A stretch of DNA of 64,000 bases from Algoriphagus sp. (lineage in GTDB: Bacteria; Bacteroidota; Bacteroidia; Cytophagales; Cyclobacteriaceae): NCBI RefSeq assembly GCF_030694375.1, contig NZ_JAUXYL010000007.1, positions 372,001 to 436,000 on the forward strand, read 5' to 3'. The notes under the pieces were generated by a model that did no database searches, was not told the origin of the DNA, and was given only the letters and a program-made list of their open reading frames with translations. Positions 8,338 through 17,398 of this stretch are shown in pieces. Position 1 is the first letter of the stretch, and every line of letters begins with the position of its first letter. The position numbers and the translations under genes were made by a program.

Positions 8338-8363
8338 TCCCGCAGTCGCGGGATTTTTTTTTT
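8338..8363 (+). terminator. Rho-independent terminator after the DUF2795 gene
   Basis: TCCCGC (8338-8343), loop AGTC and GCGGGA (8348-8353) form a perfect 6-bp stem followed by ten T residues. Confidence 0.9.
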
Positions 8364-8369
8364 GTGCCC

Positions 8370-8402
8370 AACCCTCCAAGGGATTTAAACCCTTGGAGGG
8401 TT
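8370..8402. repeat. Perfect 13-bp inverted repeat at the 3' end of the lytT-like gene
   Basis: AACCCTCCAAGGG (8370-8382) and CCCTTGGAGGGTT (8390-8402) are exact reverse complements around a 7-base AT-rich loop. There is no T-tract on either side, so a classical terminator is doubtful. It ends eight bases before the minus-strand stop at 8410. It may act as an mRNA 3'-end stabiliser, or may be one copy of a dispersed palindrome. Confidence 0.6.
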
Positions 8403-8409
8403 GCCAAAC

Positions 8410-9144
8410 TTACAGCCCCAATACTTGCCTAAGTCGCGCATACCCTGCCTTGCTGACAGGTATCTGTTCTCCAGCACGCAATTTGACCAAATAGGAATCC
8501 CGCTCATAGGGTTCGATCCCGGTGATTCCGTTTAAATTGATGATGTAGGATCGGTGCACGCGTGCAAATTTCGCCGGATCTAGACTCTCCTCCAGCATTT
8601 TCATCGTCATTTTCTTGAGATACTTCCCTCCTTGCGTGTGGATGACCACGTAATCATCCTCTGCCTCAAAATAATTTACTTCGTGGATCGAAATGATTTT
8701 GATGTCATTTTTAACTCTCACAACCAATCGGTTGCTTTTTTCGGCGAGCTGACTCAGGCCTGAATCAACTCTTTCAGTTTCCTGAGCTTTTCCCCAGCTA
8801 TCCAAAAATCGTTCAATTGCCTGCTTAAATCTGGATTGGGAAAAAGGCTTTAACAAGTAATCCATTGCTTTGGCATCAAAGGCTTTCAAAGCAAACTGAT
8901 CAAATGCTGTTGTAAAAATCACAGCCGGAGGCGTGTCGAGCAATTCCAACATTTCAAATCCGGTGATTTTCGGCATTTGGACATCCAGAAAAATAAGATC
9001 TGGCTTATGCTCCTGAATCGCCTTCAGTCCCTGGAATCCATCCTGACAAACCCCCAGAACTTCGAACTGAGGAAAGTCGGCCAAAAACTCCTGCACAATT
9101 CCTGCTGCAAGCGGTTCGTCATCGATGATTATGGTCCGTATCAT
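8410..9144 (-). CDS. LytTR-family response regulator
   Basis: A 244-residue protein with an N-terminal receiver domain (1-120): acidic pair D8-D9, phosphoacceptor D54 in DLIFLDVQMP, conserved T and K in TTAFDQFALKAF...DYLLKPFS. A C-terminal LytTR DNA-binding domain (about 140-244; VNYFEAEDDYVVIHT, FARVHRSYIINL) follows. It is the cognate partner of the histidine kinase immediately upstream, whose stop overlaps this start by four bases. With the LiaF-like gene further upstream, the operon probably senses envelope or membrane disturbance. That role is inferred from context. Confidence 0.88.
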   Translation of the reverse strand: MIRTIIIDDEPLAAGIVQEFLADFPQFEVLGVCQDGFQGLKAIQEHKPDLIFLDVQMPKITGFEMLELLDTPPAVIFTTAFDQFALKAFDAKAMDYLLKPFSQSRFKQAIERFLDSWGKAQETERVDSGLSQLAEKSNRLVVRVKNDIKIISIHEVNYFEAEDDYVVIHTQGGKYLKKMTMKMLEESLDPAKFARVHRSYIINLNGITGIEPYERDSYLVKLRAGEQIPVSKAGYARLRQVLGL

Positions 9145-10178
9145 TGGTATTGTGGGATTTTAAGTCTGACTTTGAAAAGATTCCCCGCTACTCCTGATAC
9201 CAGTAGGTCGGTTCGTCCAAATAAAAGAAAGAGTCTGCGCTCCACTGAACTCAATCCAAAGCCTGTTCCTTCCGGCACTGAAGATTCTATATCAAAAGGA
9301 TTGATGACCTCAATGAGAAAATAACTTCCTTCCTTCTTTCCCTTCACTTCAATTTTCACTTCTCCTGTCACCCCATACAAACCGTGTTTGATTGCATTTT
9401 CTACCAGTGGCTGAATCAACAGCTGTGGGAGTTTGACTTGATAGAATTCCTTATCTACCTCAAAATCAACCTGAAGTCTATGTCCAAACCTTACCCGCTC
9501 GATGTCAAGGTACATTTTCAGGTAATTCAATTCCTCTTCCAGCGGGATCCATTGCTGAGAATCTTTTCGGATCGTACCTCTGAGAAAATCTGATAGCTGC
9601 AAGACCATTTCCCGAGCCTTTTGCGGTTGGGAAATAACCAAGGCATTGATTGAATTGAGGCTATTGAATAAGAAGTGAGGTTGCAACTGCTGACGAAGTT
9701 GAGCCAATTCGGCGTCTTTCGACAACTGAAGCATTTGAGCTTCTCTTTTTTGAATTTCCTCCTGTCGCTCCAGCTGCGACACCACCAAAGCCAAAACTGA
9801 AATCAACTGATCCGCCAGGGCTAAAATTGCCCATCTCAGATAAAAACTGTTGGTCAGAAAATCCAAATAGGGGGCATCATTAAGCCACCATTTAAGCACA
9901 TACCCATGAACCATCACTCCTATCCAGCTTAGGATTATCGGAACAGTGAAAAGCAACCAGATATTTTTCCCTTTCGGTGCAAAAAGACTGAATACCCGAT
10001 CAAGTACGAATACCCCACCCAAAAAAATCAGGGCAAAGACAAAAGAATCATAAAACGCCAGTTCTCCTTCAATTTCATAATTCATCAATAAAAGAAAACA
10101 TCCCAAAAACCAGATGACTCCGGTTCCGGGGATGATCCATTTTCCAAGTTTAGGATTTGAAAAAGCGTTAAAAAACAA
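9141..10178 (-). CDS. LytS/YehU-type sensor histidine kinase
   Basis: A 345-residue kinase. The first ~140 residues hold about four hydrophobic membrane segments (WIIPGTGVIWFLGCFLLL, FYDSFVFALIFLGGVFVL, LLFTVPIILSWIGVMVH and one near 120). A short coiled coil follows, then the His_kinase box QLQPHFLFNSLNSI (phospho-His about residue 168) and an HATPase domain with LLIQPLVENAIKHG and GTGFGLSSVERRL. There is no periplasmic sensor domain of note. It overlaps the LytTR gene by four bases and is 33 bases downstream of the LiaF-like gene. Confidence 0.88.
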   Translation of the reverse strand: MFFNAFSNPKLGKWIIPGTGVIWFLGCFLLLMNYEIEGELAFYDSFVFALIFLGGVFVLDRVFSLFAPKGKNIWLLFTVPIILSWIGVMVHGYVLKWWLNDAPYLDFLTNSFYLRWAILALADQLISVLALVVSQLERQEEIQKREAQMLQLSKDAELAQLRQQLQPHFLFNSLNSINALVISQPQKAREMVLQLSDFLRGTIRKDSQQWIPLEEELNYLKMYLDIERVRFGHRLQVDFEVDKEFYQVKLPQLLIQPLVENAIKHGLYGVTGEVKIEVKGKKEGSYFLIEVINPFDIESSVPEGTGFGLSSVERRLFLLFGRTDLLVSGVAGNLFKVRLKIPQYQ

Positions 10179-10211
10179 AGTAGTAGTGGTTTTTAGAGGA
10201 TTTGAATAACG

Positions 10212-11060
10212 TTAAAAGGATTTGATTTCCAAACCTCCGAAGAGAATCGTGCCTTTCAGAACCACGACTTTATTCGGATCTACACCACCTTCTCTGAAAT
10301 ATCGCTTGTCCTCAATACCTGCGGCAATGTTGGTAATCTCAGTACGGATATCCCAGTGTGGCGGTACGACCATTTTCACACCTCCAAAGATAATATCTAC
10401 CTGAATGGTGATCACTCCATTGAAATCTGCTGAGGTCAAGTCCAAATCTATCCCGCCAAATGCGGCGGTAATTTTTCCTCCTTCAAAATTTTTGGTCATC
10501 AACTTCCTGTTCACACCGCTGAAAATCGCATCAATATTCAAACGATCGGAGAAAGCCGTACCCGTAGTTCTGGTAAATCCTGAATCAGAAGTTGATTTGG
10601 CTCCCTGGGCAAAAGAAGAAAAGGGCTCATTTTCTCCAACAACCTTAGCTTCTTCAACATAAGTTTTCGAATATCCCGTGTTAGCCTGTCGCTTACTTTC
10701 CCAATCTCGCCGGACGTTTTCCAGCACTTTGTTCTCCCGTTGCTTTTGGAAAATCAAGTAGATACCCAAGGCTATCAATCCCAAAGGCCAAATGTATTGG
10801 CTTAGCCCAAAGTCAAAGTCAAATTCATTTCTCAATAAAAAATAGGCTCCAAGGAAAAGTAGTACAAATCCAAAGAAGCTTTTAAACTCATGTTTGATTA
10901 TTGCGAAAGTGCCGATTGCTATTAAAATCATCGGCCAGGTAGTAACCCAACCCGGGATAAAAACCCCTGCTTTTCTCAATAAAAGGATGATGCCTATTCC
11001 GAGGATAATGAATCCGAAGGCGATATTTCCGTCATTGTTTTTAGGCTTAAATTCGTTCAT
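10212..11060 (-). CDS. LiaF-like membrane protein (DUF5668 / cell-wall-active antibiotic response)
   Basis: A 282-residue protein. The N-terminal ~110 residues hold four closely packed hydrophobic helices (IAFGFIILGIGIILLLRK, WPMILIAIGTFAII, FFGFVLLFLGAYFLLR, YIWPLGLIALGIYLIF), the LiaI/DUF5668 module. A charged linker leads to a C-terminal beta-helix-like region (residues ~175-282) with repeating IxxxFGGxxxDL and IFGGVKMVVP motifs, as in LiaF. In Firmicutes LiaF inhibits the LiaSR envelope-stress system. The gene order LiaF-like, LytS, LytT suggests an analogous sensing unit. It is the first gene of the operon, with a -7 box TACTTTTG at 11091-11084. Confidence 0.78.
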   Translation of the reverse strand: MNEFKPKNNDGNIAFGFIILGIGIILLLRKAGVFIPGWVTTWPMILIAIGTFAIIKHEFKSFFGFVLLFLGAYFLLRNEFDFDFGLSQYIWPLGLIALGIYLIFQKQRENKVLENVRRDWESKRQANTGYSKTYVEEAKVVGENEPFSSFAQGAKSTSDSGFTRTTGTAFSDRLNIDAIFSGVNRKLMTKNFEGGKITAAFGGIDLDLTSADFNGVITIQVDIIFGGVKMVVPPHWDIRTEITNIAAGIEDKRYFREGGVDPNKVVVLKGTILFGGLEIKSF

Positions 11061-11083
11061 GGCTTTTGTGTTAAAATGATGAT

Positions 11084-11091
11084 CAAAAGTA
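11084..11091 (-). promoter_or_regulatory. Possible -7 element for the LiaF-like/lytS/lytT operon
   Basis: TACTTTTG on the minus strand matches TAnnTTTG and lies 23 bases before the LiaF-like start. No TTTG is found at the usual distance upstream, so the promoter may need an activator, or the match may be chance. Confidence 0.35.
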
Positions 11092-11196
11092 CAGCAAGCG
11101 GTATTCAGCCGGAATAAGCAATAGGCAAAGCTTAAAAAAAAGTCGGTGAAGTAGGAGAATTAGTCGGTAAAATTGCAGCTCAGGTTTTCACCGATC

Positions 11197-11874
11197 CTAT
11201 TTTTCCCGGGAAAGCAAAAAATTCGCGTACTCCAAATCCTCAGGAGTAGTGATTTTGATGTTTTCGGGATTGCCCTGAATCAGGCTTACTTCCCAGCCCT
11301 GATGTTCATACACTGTGGCATCATCAGTAAATTGGGGTAGCTCATCCACCTCGAAAGCCATTTTGATTTTACCGATCTGAAAAGTCTGCGGAGTCTGAAC
11401 CAAACGAAATAATTGTCGCTCCTGAAATTTACTGGCTCCATTTCCCGATACCTTTCGAAGTGAATCCTTCAGATCCACTACTGCGATTGCACTTCCGGAT
11501 TTCTCTGCCCGCGAAAAGCTTTCAAGGATCACTTCATTTTTCACAAAAGGTCTAACTCCATCGTGAATAGCTACCAACCCATCCTCAAATGGAAGTGCAT
11601 TTAGCCCGTTTTTAACAGATTGGAATCGGGAAGTCCCACCCTCAATCACATGATGAACCAGTGAAAATTTGTATTTATCACATAGATTTTTCCAAATGGA
11701 AAAATCACTCTCCGGTAAAACCAAAATCAAAAAAGTGCTGGGATCAGCCTCATAGAATTTTTCAAGCGTATGCATCAGCACAGGTTTCCCACCTATAGGC
11801 AAATATTGCTTGGGAACAGGTCCACCCATTCGGCTACCTCTTCCTCCGGCCACCACAACTGCTGCTCTATTCAT
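11197..11874 (-). CDS. ispD: 2-C-methyl-D-erythritol 4-phosphate cytidylyltransferase
   Basis: A 225-residue nucleotidyltransferase with the family signature VVAGGRGSRMGGPVPKQYLPIGGKPVL at the N-terminus (CTP-binding G-rich loop, K21 and R/K contacts) and AIHDGVRPF, DDATVYE and LIQGNPENIKITTPEDL further on. It makes CDP-ME from MEP and CTP in the non-mevalonate isoprenoid pathway. The length matches bacterial IspD. It is monocistronic, 191 bases downstream of queA on the same strand but behind the queA terminator. Confidence 0.92.
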   Translation of the reverse strand: MNRAAVVVAGGRGSRMGGPVPKQYLPIGGKPVLMHTLEKFYEADPSTFLILVLPESDFSIWKNLCDKYKFSLVHHVIEGGTSRFQSVKNGLNALPFEDGLVAIHDGVRPFVKNEVILESFSRAEKSGSAIAVVDLKDSLRKVSGNGASKFQERQLFRLVQTPQTFQIGKIKMAFEVDELPQFTDDATVYEHQGWEVSLIQGNPENIKITTPEDLEYANFLLSREK

Positions 11875-12036
11875 CAGGGGGATTTTAAAATTAATTAAAA
11901 CGAAATTGGAAGGTAATGACCAAACCTGAATTTTGGAAACTAGTCAAAACCCATAGAGATTTTTTTTTGATTTTATATCCTGTTGGAATCTTTGTCATTT
12001 TCTGAACAGATCCCCGGAAATAATAAAAGGGTAAAA

Positions 12037-12062
12037 AAAAAGCCCCTTTCGGAGCTTTTTAT
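12037..12062 (-). terminator. Terminator of queA
   Basis: On the minus strand AAGCTCC-GAAA-GGGGCTT forms a 7-bp stem (one G-U pair) closed by a GAAA tetraloop and followed by eight or more T residues. It begins four bases after the queA stop. Confidence 0.85.
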
Positions 12063-12065
12063 TTT

Positions 12066-13115
12066 TTAGAGAATCAACATCGCGTCTCCGTAAGAGAAGA
12101 AACGATATTTTTCCTTGATGGCTTCTTTGTAAGCTTTCATCACCAAATCATATCCTCCAAATGCAGAAGCTGTCATTAGTAGAGTAGATTCCGGTAAGTG
12201 GAAATTCGTGATCAAGGAATTAGCAATCTTGAATTCATAAGGAGGGATGATAAACTTATCAGTCCATCCGGTGCTTTCTTTAAGTCTTCCGCCGGCTGTA
12301 ACAGAAGATTCGATGGTTTTCAGTGAAGTCGTTCCAACTGCAACTACTCTCTTTTTAGCATCGAGTGCTTCATTCACCAACTTTACCGTATTAGCTGGAA
12401 TGTTGTAATTCTCGGAGTCCATCTTGTGCTTGGTCAGGTCCTCCACGTCAACCTGACGGAAAGTACCTAATCCCACGTGAAGCGTGATTGGCGTCACTTC
12501 AACACCTTTCAGTTCCAGTCTCTTCAGCAATTGCGGCGTAAAATGAAGTCCTGCAGTAGGCGCAGCTACGGCACCAACATTTTTTGCAAAGACAGTCTGA
12601 TATCTTTCTCTGTCTTCAGGCTCGATTTTTCGCTCGATGATATCTTTCAAAAGAGGAGTCTCACCCAGTGTGTCGATAGTTTTCTCGAATTCATCGTGAT
12701 TGCCGTCAAAAAGGAATCGGATCGTACGGCCTCTGGAGGTCGTATTATCAATCACTTCAGCCACCAAGTCACTGTCACCGAAATAAAGCTTATTTCCAAC
12801 ACGTATTTTTCTGGCAGGATCTACCAATACATCCCAAAGTCTCAATTCCGGATTGAGTTCTCTCAAAAGGAATACTTCAATTTTGGCACCGGTCTTTTCT
12901 TTATTCCCATACAATCTGGCCGGGAACACTTTGGTATCATTGGTTACGAATACGTCACCTTCCTCAAAGTATTCAAGAATGTCCTTGAAAATTCTGTGTT
13001 CGATTTGGCCTGTCTTCCGATGAACCACCATCAAACGTGAATCGTCTCGGTTTTCAGTTGGATAAAGAGAAATTAGTTTCTTGGGGACGTCAAATTTGAA
13101 GTCTGATAATTTCAT
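12066..13115 (-). CDS. queA: S-adenosylmethionine:tRNA ribosyltransferase-isomerase
   Basis: A 349-residue protein with the QueA landmarks [19 protein letters not shown] at the N-terminus, [52 protein letters not shown] and [21 protein letters not shown]. It transfers the ribosyl group of SAM to 7-aminomethyl-7-deazaguanine in tRNA, forming epoxyqueuosine. It is transcribed alone, divergent from the FtsX-like permease gene (126 bases between starts). Confidence 0.95.
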   Translation of the reverse strand: MKLSDFKFDVPKKLISLYPTENRDDSRLMVVHRKTGQIEHRIFKDILEYFEEGDVFVTNDTKVFPARLYGNKEKTGAKIEVFLLRELNPELRLWDVLVDPARKIRVGNKLYFGDSDLVAEVIDNTTSRGRTIRFLFDGNHDEFEKTIDTLGETPLLKDIIERKIEPEDRERYQTVFAKNVGAVAAPTAGLHFTPQLLKRLELKGVEVTPITLHVGLGTFRQVDVEDLTKHKMDSENYNIPANTVKLVNEALDAKKRVVAVGTTSLKTIESSVTAGGRLKESTGWTDKFIIPPYEFKIANSLITNFHLPESTLLMTASAFGGYDLVMKAYKEAIKEKYRFFSYGDAMLIL

Positions 13116-13241
13116 ATTGGAGCTTTAGGAATCTTACTCGATATTGTGACTCTGTGAATTGCTTTAAAAAATGCAAAGTTAATAACAATAATGCCCAATT
13201 TCAGCTAACTTGACAAATTGTTTTAACCAACTATTAAAAGC

Positions 13242-14489
13242 ATGCTGTTTTTCCAACTCACATGGGAAAGTTTTCGCTTCGCCATCTCCGCCCTTAAATC
13301 CAACCTTACCCGTACCATTCTGTCCCTATTGGGCGTAACAGTGGGTATTTTCGCAATTATTGCAGTATTCACTTTGGTGGATTCCCTAGAGGGGAAAATA
13401 AAATCATCATTTGCCTTTTTAGGAACAAATGTGATCCGGGTAGATCGCTTTCCATTTGCCAATGGACCTCAAAATTACCCTTGGTGGAAATATTTTCGCA
13501 GACCCCCTGCCACCTTGGCTGAGTATAAATTCATCGCCCCTAGACTAAAAAACGCCGAAGCAGTAACCATTTCCGCTTCATCCAATGCTACAATTCAGGC
13601 AGGAAGTAATGCCTTTGAGGGCATGTCTTTAACTGGCGTTGAATACACGTACCAAGACGTGTTTGAAGTTGCATTGGAAGAAGGGAGGTATTTTTCGGAG
13701 TCTGAAATCAATGCATCCCGAAATCTGGCGATTTTAGGGAAAAAGATTGCCACTTCGCTTTATCCAAACCAACCGGCCTTAGGGAAGGAGGTTAAGATCA
13801 AAGGAATGAAATTTACTGTAATCGGGATTTTTGAAGAGGAAGGGGAAGGTTTTCTTGATCTCCCCTCCAAAGACCAGGCTTGTCTGATCCCCTATGGTGC
13901 TTTTAATAAAATGTATTACACCGGCAGAAATGGACTTGAGCCTACCATTGCCGCCAAAGGACTGGAAACTGACATTGGGTTGGTAGCACTTGAAAATGAA
14001 ATCACAGGTTTGCTCAGGGCCAAGCGCGGCCTTAAACCCAGTCAGGAGGATAATTTTTCGCTTAACAAAACAGAATTTATCCAAAATGCCATAGGATCTA
14101 TTTTCGACGTAATATCAGTAGCTGGGTGGGTTATAGGTGGATTTTCTATTTTGGTAGGTGGATTTGGGATCGCCAACATCATGTTTGTCTCCGTAAGGGA
14201 GCGAACCAATATCATTGGAATCCAAAAATCACTGGGAGCAAAAAATTATTTCATACTCTTTCAGTTTTTATTTGAAGCGGTTTGCTTGAGTTTAATAGGA
14301 GGCATTGCCGGGATTCTTCTGGTTTACATATTAAGCTTTATCCCACTTGGAAGTTTGGACTTGATCTTGTCGGTTAACAATGTAATTCTGGGTTTGGGTG
14401 TTTCATCCATTATCGGTGTGGTAGCTGGAATTGTACCTGCTACACTTGCCGCAAGAATGGATCCCGTCGAGGCTATCCGGACAGCATAA
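13242..14489 (+). CDS. ABC transporter permease, MacB/FtsX type
   Basis: A 415-residue permease with the MacB-like plan: an N-terminal helix (RTILSLLGVTVGIFAIIAVFTLVDSL, about 25-48), a periplasmic MacB core domain of ~230 residues, and three C-terminal helices (about 285-412) with the FtsX signature IANIMFVSVRERTNIIGIQKSLGA and PATLAARMDPVEAIR. Such permeases pair with an ATPase to drive export or mechanotransmission. No ATPase gene adjoins it, so the partner must be encoded elsewhere. It is a single gene, convergent with recA and sharing a terminator with it. Confidence 0.87.
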   Translation: MLFFQLTWESFRFAISALKSNLTRTILSLLGVTVGIFAIIAVFTLVDSLEGKIKSSFAFLGTNVIRVDRFPFANGPQNYPWWKYFRRPPATLAEYKFIAPRLKNAEAVTISASSNATIQAGSNAFEGMSLTGVEYTYQDVFEVALEEGRYFSESEINASRNLAILGKKIATSLYPNQPALGKEVKIKGMKFTVIGIFEEEGEGFLDLPSKDQACLIPYGAFNKMYYTGRNGLEPTIAAKGLETDIGLVALENEITGLLRAKRGLKPSQEDNFSLNKTEFIQNAIGSIFDVISVAGWVIGGFSILVGGFGIANIMFVSVRERTNIIGIQKSLGAKNYFILFQFLFEAVCLSLIGGIAGILLVYILSFIPLGSLDLILSVNNVILGLGVSSIIGVVAGIVPATLAARMDPVEAIRTA

Positions 14490-14505
14490 AAAATATGATA
14501 ATTGT

Positions 14506-14541
14506 AATCAAAAAAGGAGGCGCTTGCCTCCTTTTTTGATT
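14506..14541. terminator. Bidirectional terminator between the permease gene and recA
   Basis: AAAAAAGGAGGCG-CTTG-CCTCCTTTTTT: a stem with an A-tract on one side and a T-tract on the other. It can therefore end transcripts from both convergent genes. Confidence 0.88.
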
Positions 14542-14556
14542 GATATCTGGATTAAG

Positions 14557-15585
14557 TTATTCTTCGATTGAAATGGTTGGTTCGGTGGGAAGGAGGCCTG
14601 AAGCCGACTTAATCTTTCCTTCCAGCTCTTCCATTAACTCCGGATTATCCAAAAGCAGATTTTTTACTGAATCTCTTCCCTGTCCAAGTTTTTCTCCATT
14701 ATAAGAGAACCAAGAACCAGCCTTTTTAATGATTTCAAATTCGACACCCAGGTCAATAATCTCCCCCACTTTAGAGATCCCCTGACCATACATGATATCA
14801 AATTCCACTACTTTAAACGGTGGTGCAACTTTGTTTTTTACCACTTTCACTCTTGTCCTGTTTCCAAGAATATTGTCAGGACCATCTTTGATCTGACCCA
14901 CACGACGGATATCCAGACGGACGGATGCGTAGAATTTCAATGCATTACCGCCTGTAGTAGTCTCGGGGCTACCAAACATCACTCCGATTTTATCACGCAA
15001 CTGATTGATAAAAACGCAAGAACATCCGGTCTTGTGAATCGCGCCGGTAAGCTTCCTAAGAGCTTGAGACATCAATCTCGCCTGTAATCCCATTTTGCTT
15101 TCGCCCATCTCACCTTCCAATTCACCCTTTGGAACCAAGGCTGCCACAGAGTCAATCACAATAATGTCGATGGCCCCGGATCGGATCAAGTGTTCGGCGA
15201 TTTCCAGTGCCTGCTCACCATTATCTGGCTGAGAGATCAACAAATTTTCGGTATCGATCCCGAGTTTCTCTGCATAGCTTTTGTCAAAGGCATGTTCAGC
15301 ATCAATAAATGCCGCCAGACCTCCTGCCTTTTGGGCCTCAGCTATGCAATGAAGAGTTAGAGTAGTTTTACCTGAAGACTCCGGTCCATAAATTTCGATA
15401 ACTCGTCCACGAGGAATTCCTCCAATTCCAAGGGCCATGTCCAAACCTAAGGAACCTGTAGAAATCGCAGGAATATCTAAAACTTTGTTATCACTTAGCT
15501 TCATTACGGTGCCTTTTCCGTATGTCTTTTCTAGCTTATCGATTGTAAGCTGTAAAGCTTTCAGTTTTTCTGCGTTGTTACTCAT
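14557..15585 (-). CDS. recA: Recombinase RecA
   Basis: A 342-residue RecA with Walker A GPESSGKT (67-74), Walker B ([14 protein letters not shown]), the loop [31 protein letters not shown], and the [23 protein letters not shown] region. It forms filaments on single-stranded DNA, catalyses strand exchange and triggers LexA-type autocleavage. The C-terminal tail is acidic (TEPTISIEE), as in other RecAs. The start [11 protein letters not shown] is the usual Bacteroidota form. It is monocistronic. Confidence 0.97.
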   Translation of the reverse strand: MSNNAEKLKALQLTIDKLEKTYGKGTVMKLSDNKVLDIPAISTGSLGLDMALGIGGIPRGRVIEIYGPESSGKTTLTLHCIAEAQKAGGLAAFIDAEHAFDKSYAEKLGIDTENLLISQPDNGEQALEIAEHLIRSGAIDIIVIDSVAALVPKGELEGEMGESKMGLQARLMSQALRKLTGAIHKTGCSCVFINQLRDKIGVMFGSPETTTGGNALKFYASVRLDIRRVGQIKDGPDNILGNRTRVKVVKNKVAPPFKVVEFDIMYGQGISKVGEIIDLGVEFEIIKKAGSWFSYNGEKLGQGRDSVKNLLLDNPELMEELEGKIKSASGLLPTEPTISIEE

Positions 15586-15766
15586 AAGTTCAAAATTGTA
15601 AAAGATTCAAATGTTGTTGAAATTAACGAAAGACGAAGGCATAACCAAAATGGAATACGCTATTGTTTCAGATAGCCAAATTCGTACTTTTATTCAGTCG
15701 AATGATTCTTTTTTTCGTAATACCTTTCAAATCGACCAAAAATTGTCAGGTATTGTCAAACATTTA

Positions 15767-16555
15767 ATGAAAACCTGTCTCAACATCCTCTTTCTTTTAT
15801 TCGCAACGATTACCGTCTCTTTTAGTCAAAGTGGCCAAAAAAACACTGCATTCACTTTTGGAGAAGAATTGCAGTTTGATGTGACTTATGGCTGGCTAAA
15901 TTTGGCCGAAGCCAAACTTCAGATCCACAGAAGGGTGGTAAATGAGAATTCCCGCCCACATTATAAAATAGATGCTTTCGGAAAAACGAAAGGAGCAGCG
16001 ACCATATTCGGTCGAGTAAATGACAATTGGGGCACTCATTTAGACACTGGCACACTTCTGCCCTCACTTTCCTATCGATACATAGAGGAAGGAAAATACC
16101 GTAAAAATGAAAAGGTCTTTTTTGATCAGCAAAATAAAAAGGCTAAAATGGAACTCTATGATCGGGATAATCGCACCCTGAAAGAAACCAAAGAGTATAA
16201 TTTACCTGGACAAGTACAGGATTTGGTGAGTGGGTTTTACCTTCTCAGAACCATGGATCTCACCAATTTGAAAAAAGGACAGCAGATTTTAATCGTGGGT
16301 TTTTTTGATAAAGAAATATATAACCTAAAATTAATATACGAAGGTACCGAACAGATTCAAACCAGCCTCGGCTTGAAGGAAACCTATATCTTTTCTCCAC
16401 TAATGCCCCCAAATAAACTCTTCCGAGGGGACTATCCCGTCAAAGTATGGGTCACGAAGGATGAAAACAAAATACCTGTTAAGATCAAAGCCAACCTTTT
16501 TATAGGCTCCTTGAATATGGATATCTCCTCAGCTAAAGGATTGAGGAATAATTAA
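15767..16555 (+). CDS. DUF3108 domain-containing secreted protein
   Basis: A longer reading from 15611 is open, but the ATG at 15767 starts a clean signal peptide (MKTCLNILFLLFATITVSFSQ), so the 262-residue form is preferred. The mature part begins TFGEELQFDVTYGWLNLAEAKLQ, the hallmark of DUF3108, with DRNWGTHLDTG-like and RYIEEGKYRKNEKVFFD strands and a final KVWVTKDENKIPVKIKA, a beta-rich periplasmic fold related to outer-membrane-associated YbbR/DUF3108 proteins. Function unknown. It lies upstream of, and in the same orientation as, a two-component pair, with a Pho-box-like repeat starting directly after its stop. Confidence 0.8.
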   Translation: MKTCLNILFLLFATITVSFSQSGQKNTAFTFGEELQFDVTYGWLNLAEAKLQIHRRVVNENSRPHYKIDAFGKTKGAATIFGRVNDNWGTHLDTGTLLPSLSYRYIEEGKYRKNEKVFFDQQNKKAKMELYDRDNRTLKETKEYNLPGQVQDLVSGFYLLRTMDLTNLKKGQQILIVGFFDKEIYNLKLIYEGTEQIQTSLGLKETYIFSPLMPPNKLFRGDYPVKVWVTKDENKIPVKIKANLFIGSLNMDISSAKGLRNN

Positions 16556-16588
16556 TTAACATTCAATTAATATTCAGGTAACATTGCG
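16556..16588 (+). promoter_or_regulatory. Three 11-bp-periodic repeats (Pho-box-like) ahead of the PhoB/PhoR-type pair
   Basis: TTAACATTCAA (16556), TTAATATTCAG (16567) and GTAACATTGCG (16578) follow one another at exactly 11-base intervals. PhoP/PhoB-family regulators bind direct repeats at 11-bp spacing (TT(A/T)ACA in Bacillus, CTGTCAT in E. coli). The array is 120 bases upstream of the response-regulator start, so autoregulation is plausible. The match to any one species' consensus is by eye. Confidence 0.5.
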
Positions 16589-16707
16589 GGAATAAAGTTG
16601 ATCATTCCTTGAAATTCTTAGGAATCCTAAGTGATTTGCCAATTTTTGTTTGGTTCCTATCCTCATTTATTCACTAATTTTAAACGAACATTAAAAGCAA
16701 TTCCTCC

Positions 16708-17397
16708 ATGAGCGAAAAGCAAAAGATCAAAGTTCTCATTGTAGATGACGAACCGGACATCGTAGAGATCTTAAAATATAACCTTCAAAAAGAAGGGTAT
16801 GAAGTAGCCACGGCAGAAGATGGAATCAAAGGCGTCAAGGTCGCCACAAAGTTTCAGCCAGATGTAATCTTGCTAGATATCATGATGCCCAATCAGGATG
16901 GTGTGGAAACTTGTCTTCAAATCCGCCAAATACCGGAATTGAAAAACACCTTCATCATATTCCTGACCGCCAGAATGGAAGAATACTCAGAAGTGGCGGC
17001 ATTTGATGTGGGTGCAGATGACTACATCACCAAACCTATCAAGCCAAGAGCATTGATGAGCAGAATCTCGGCACTGTTTAGAAGAGAATCAAAAAAAGAG
17101 CAAGAACAAATTCAGATAAAAGTCAAAGATCTTACGATCGACCGCGGGAGCTATACTATCGACAAATCCGGCAAGACCATCACTTTACCCAAGAAGGAAT
17201 TCGAACTGTTGTATTTCCTTGCCAAAAACCCTAATATGGTATTTAGTAGAGACGAATTGCTTCACAATATCTGGGGTTCCGATGTTTTTGTATTGGCCCG
17301 CACGGTCGATGTACATATCCGAAAAGTCCGCGAAAAGATCGGTGAAGACTATATCTCTACAGTGAAAGGCGTAGGATACAAGTTCGATTTGGGATAA
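16708..17397 (+). CDS. OmpR/PhoB-family response regulator
   Basis: A 229-residue protein with a receiver domain (D14-D15, phosphoacceptor D57 in DVILLDIMMPNQDG, T/S and K in FLTARM...DDYITKPIKP) and a C-terminal winged helix (about 130-229; KEFELLYFLAKNPNMVFSRDELL, RTVDVHIRKVREKIG, VKGVGYKFDL). It is PhoB-like in sequence. The kinase gene starts two bases after its stop. The three 11-bp repeats upstream would suit this class of regulator. A phosphate-starvation role is an inference, as no pst or pho genes lie in the window. Confidence 0.88.
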   Translation: MSEKQKIKVLIVDDEPDIVEILKYNLQKEGYEVATAEDGIKGVKVATKFQPDVILLDIMMPNQDGVETCLQIRQIPELKNTFIIFLTARMEEYSEVAAFDVGADDYITKPIKPRALMSRISALFRRESKKEQEQIQIKVKDLTIDRGSYTIDKSGKTITLPKKEFELLYFLAKNPNMVFSRDELLHNIWGSDVFVLARTVDVHIRKVREKIGEDYISTVKGVGYKFDLG

Positions 17398-17398
17398 A

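Noticed and set aside
12477..13040. 187-codon plus-strand ORF opposite queA
   Set aside because: Antisense to a well-conserved gene with no recognisable domain.
15611..15766. N-terminal extension of the DUF3108 protein
   Set aside because: The upstream 52 residues lack similarity and would bury a well-formed signal peptide that starts at 15767.
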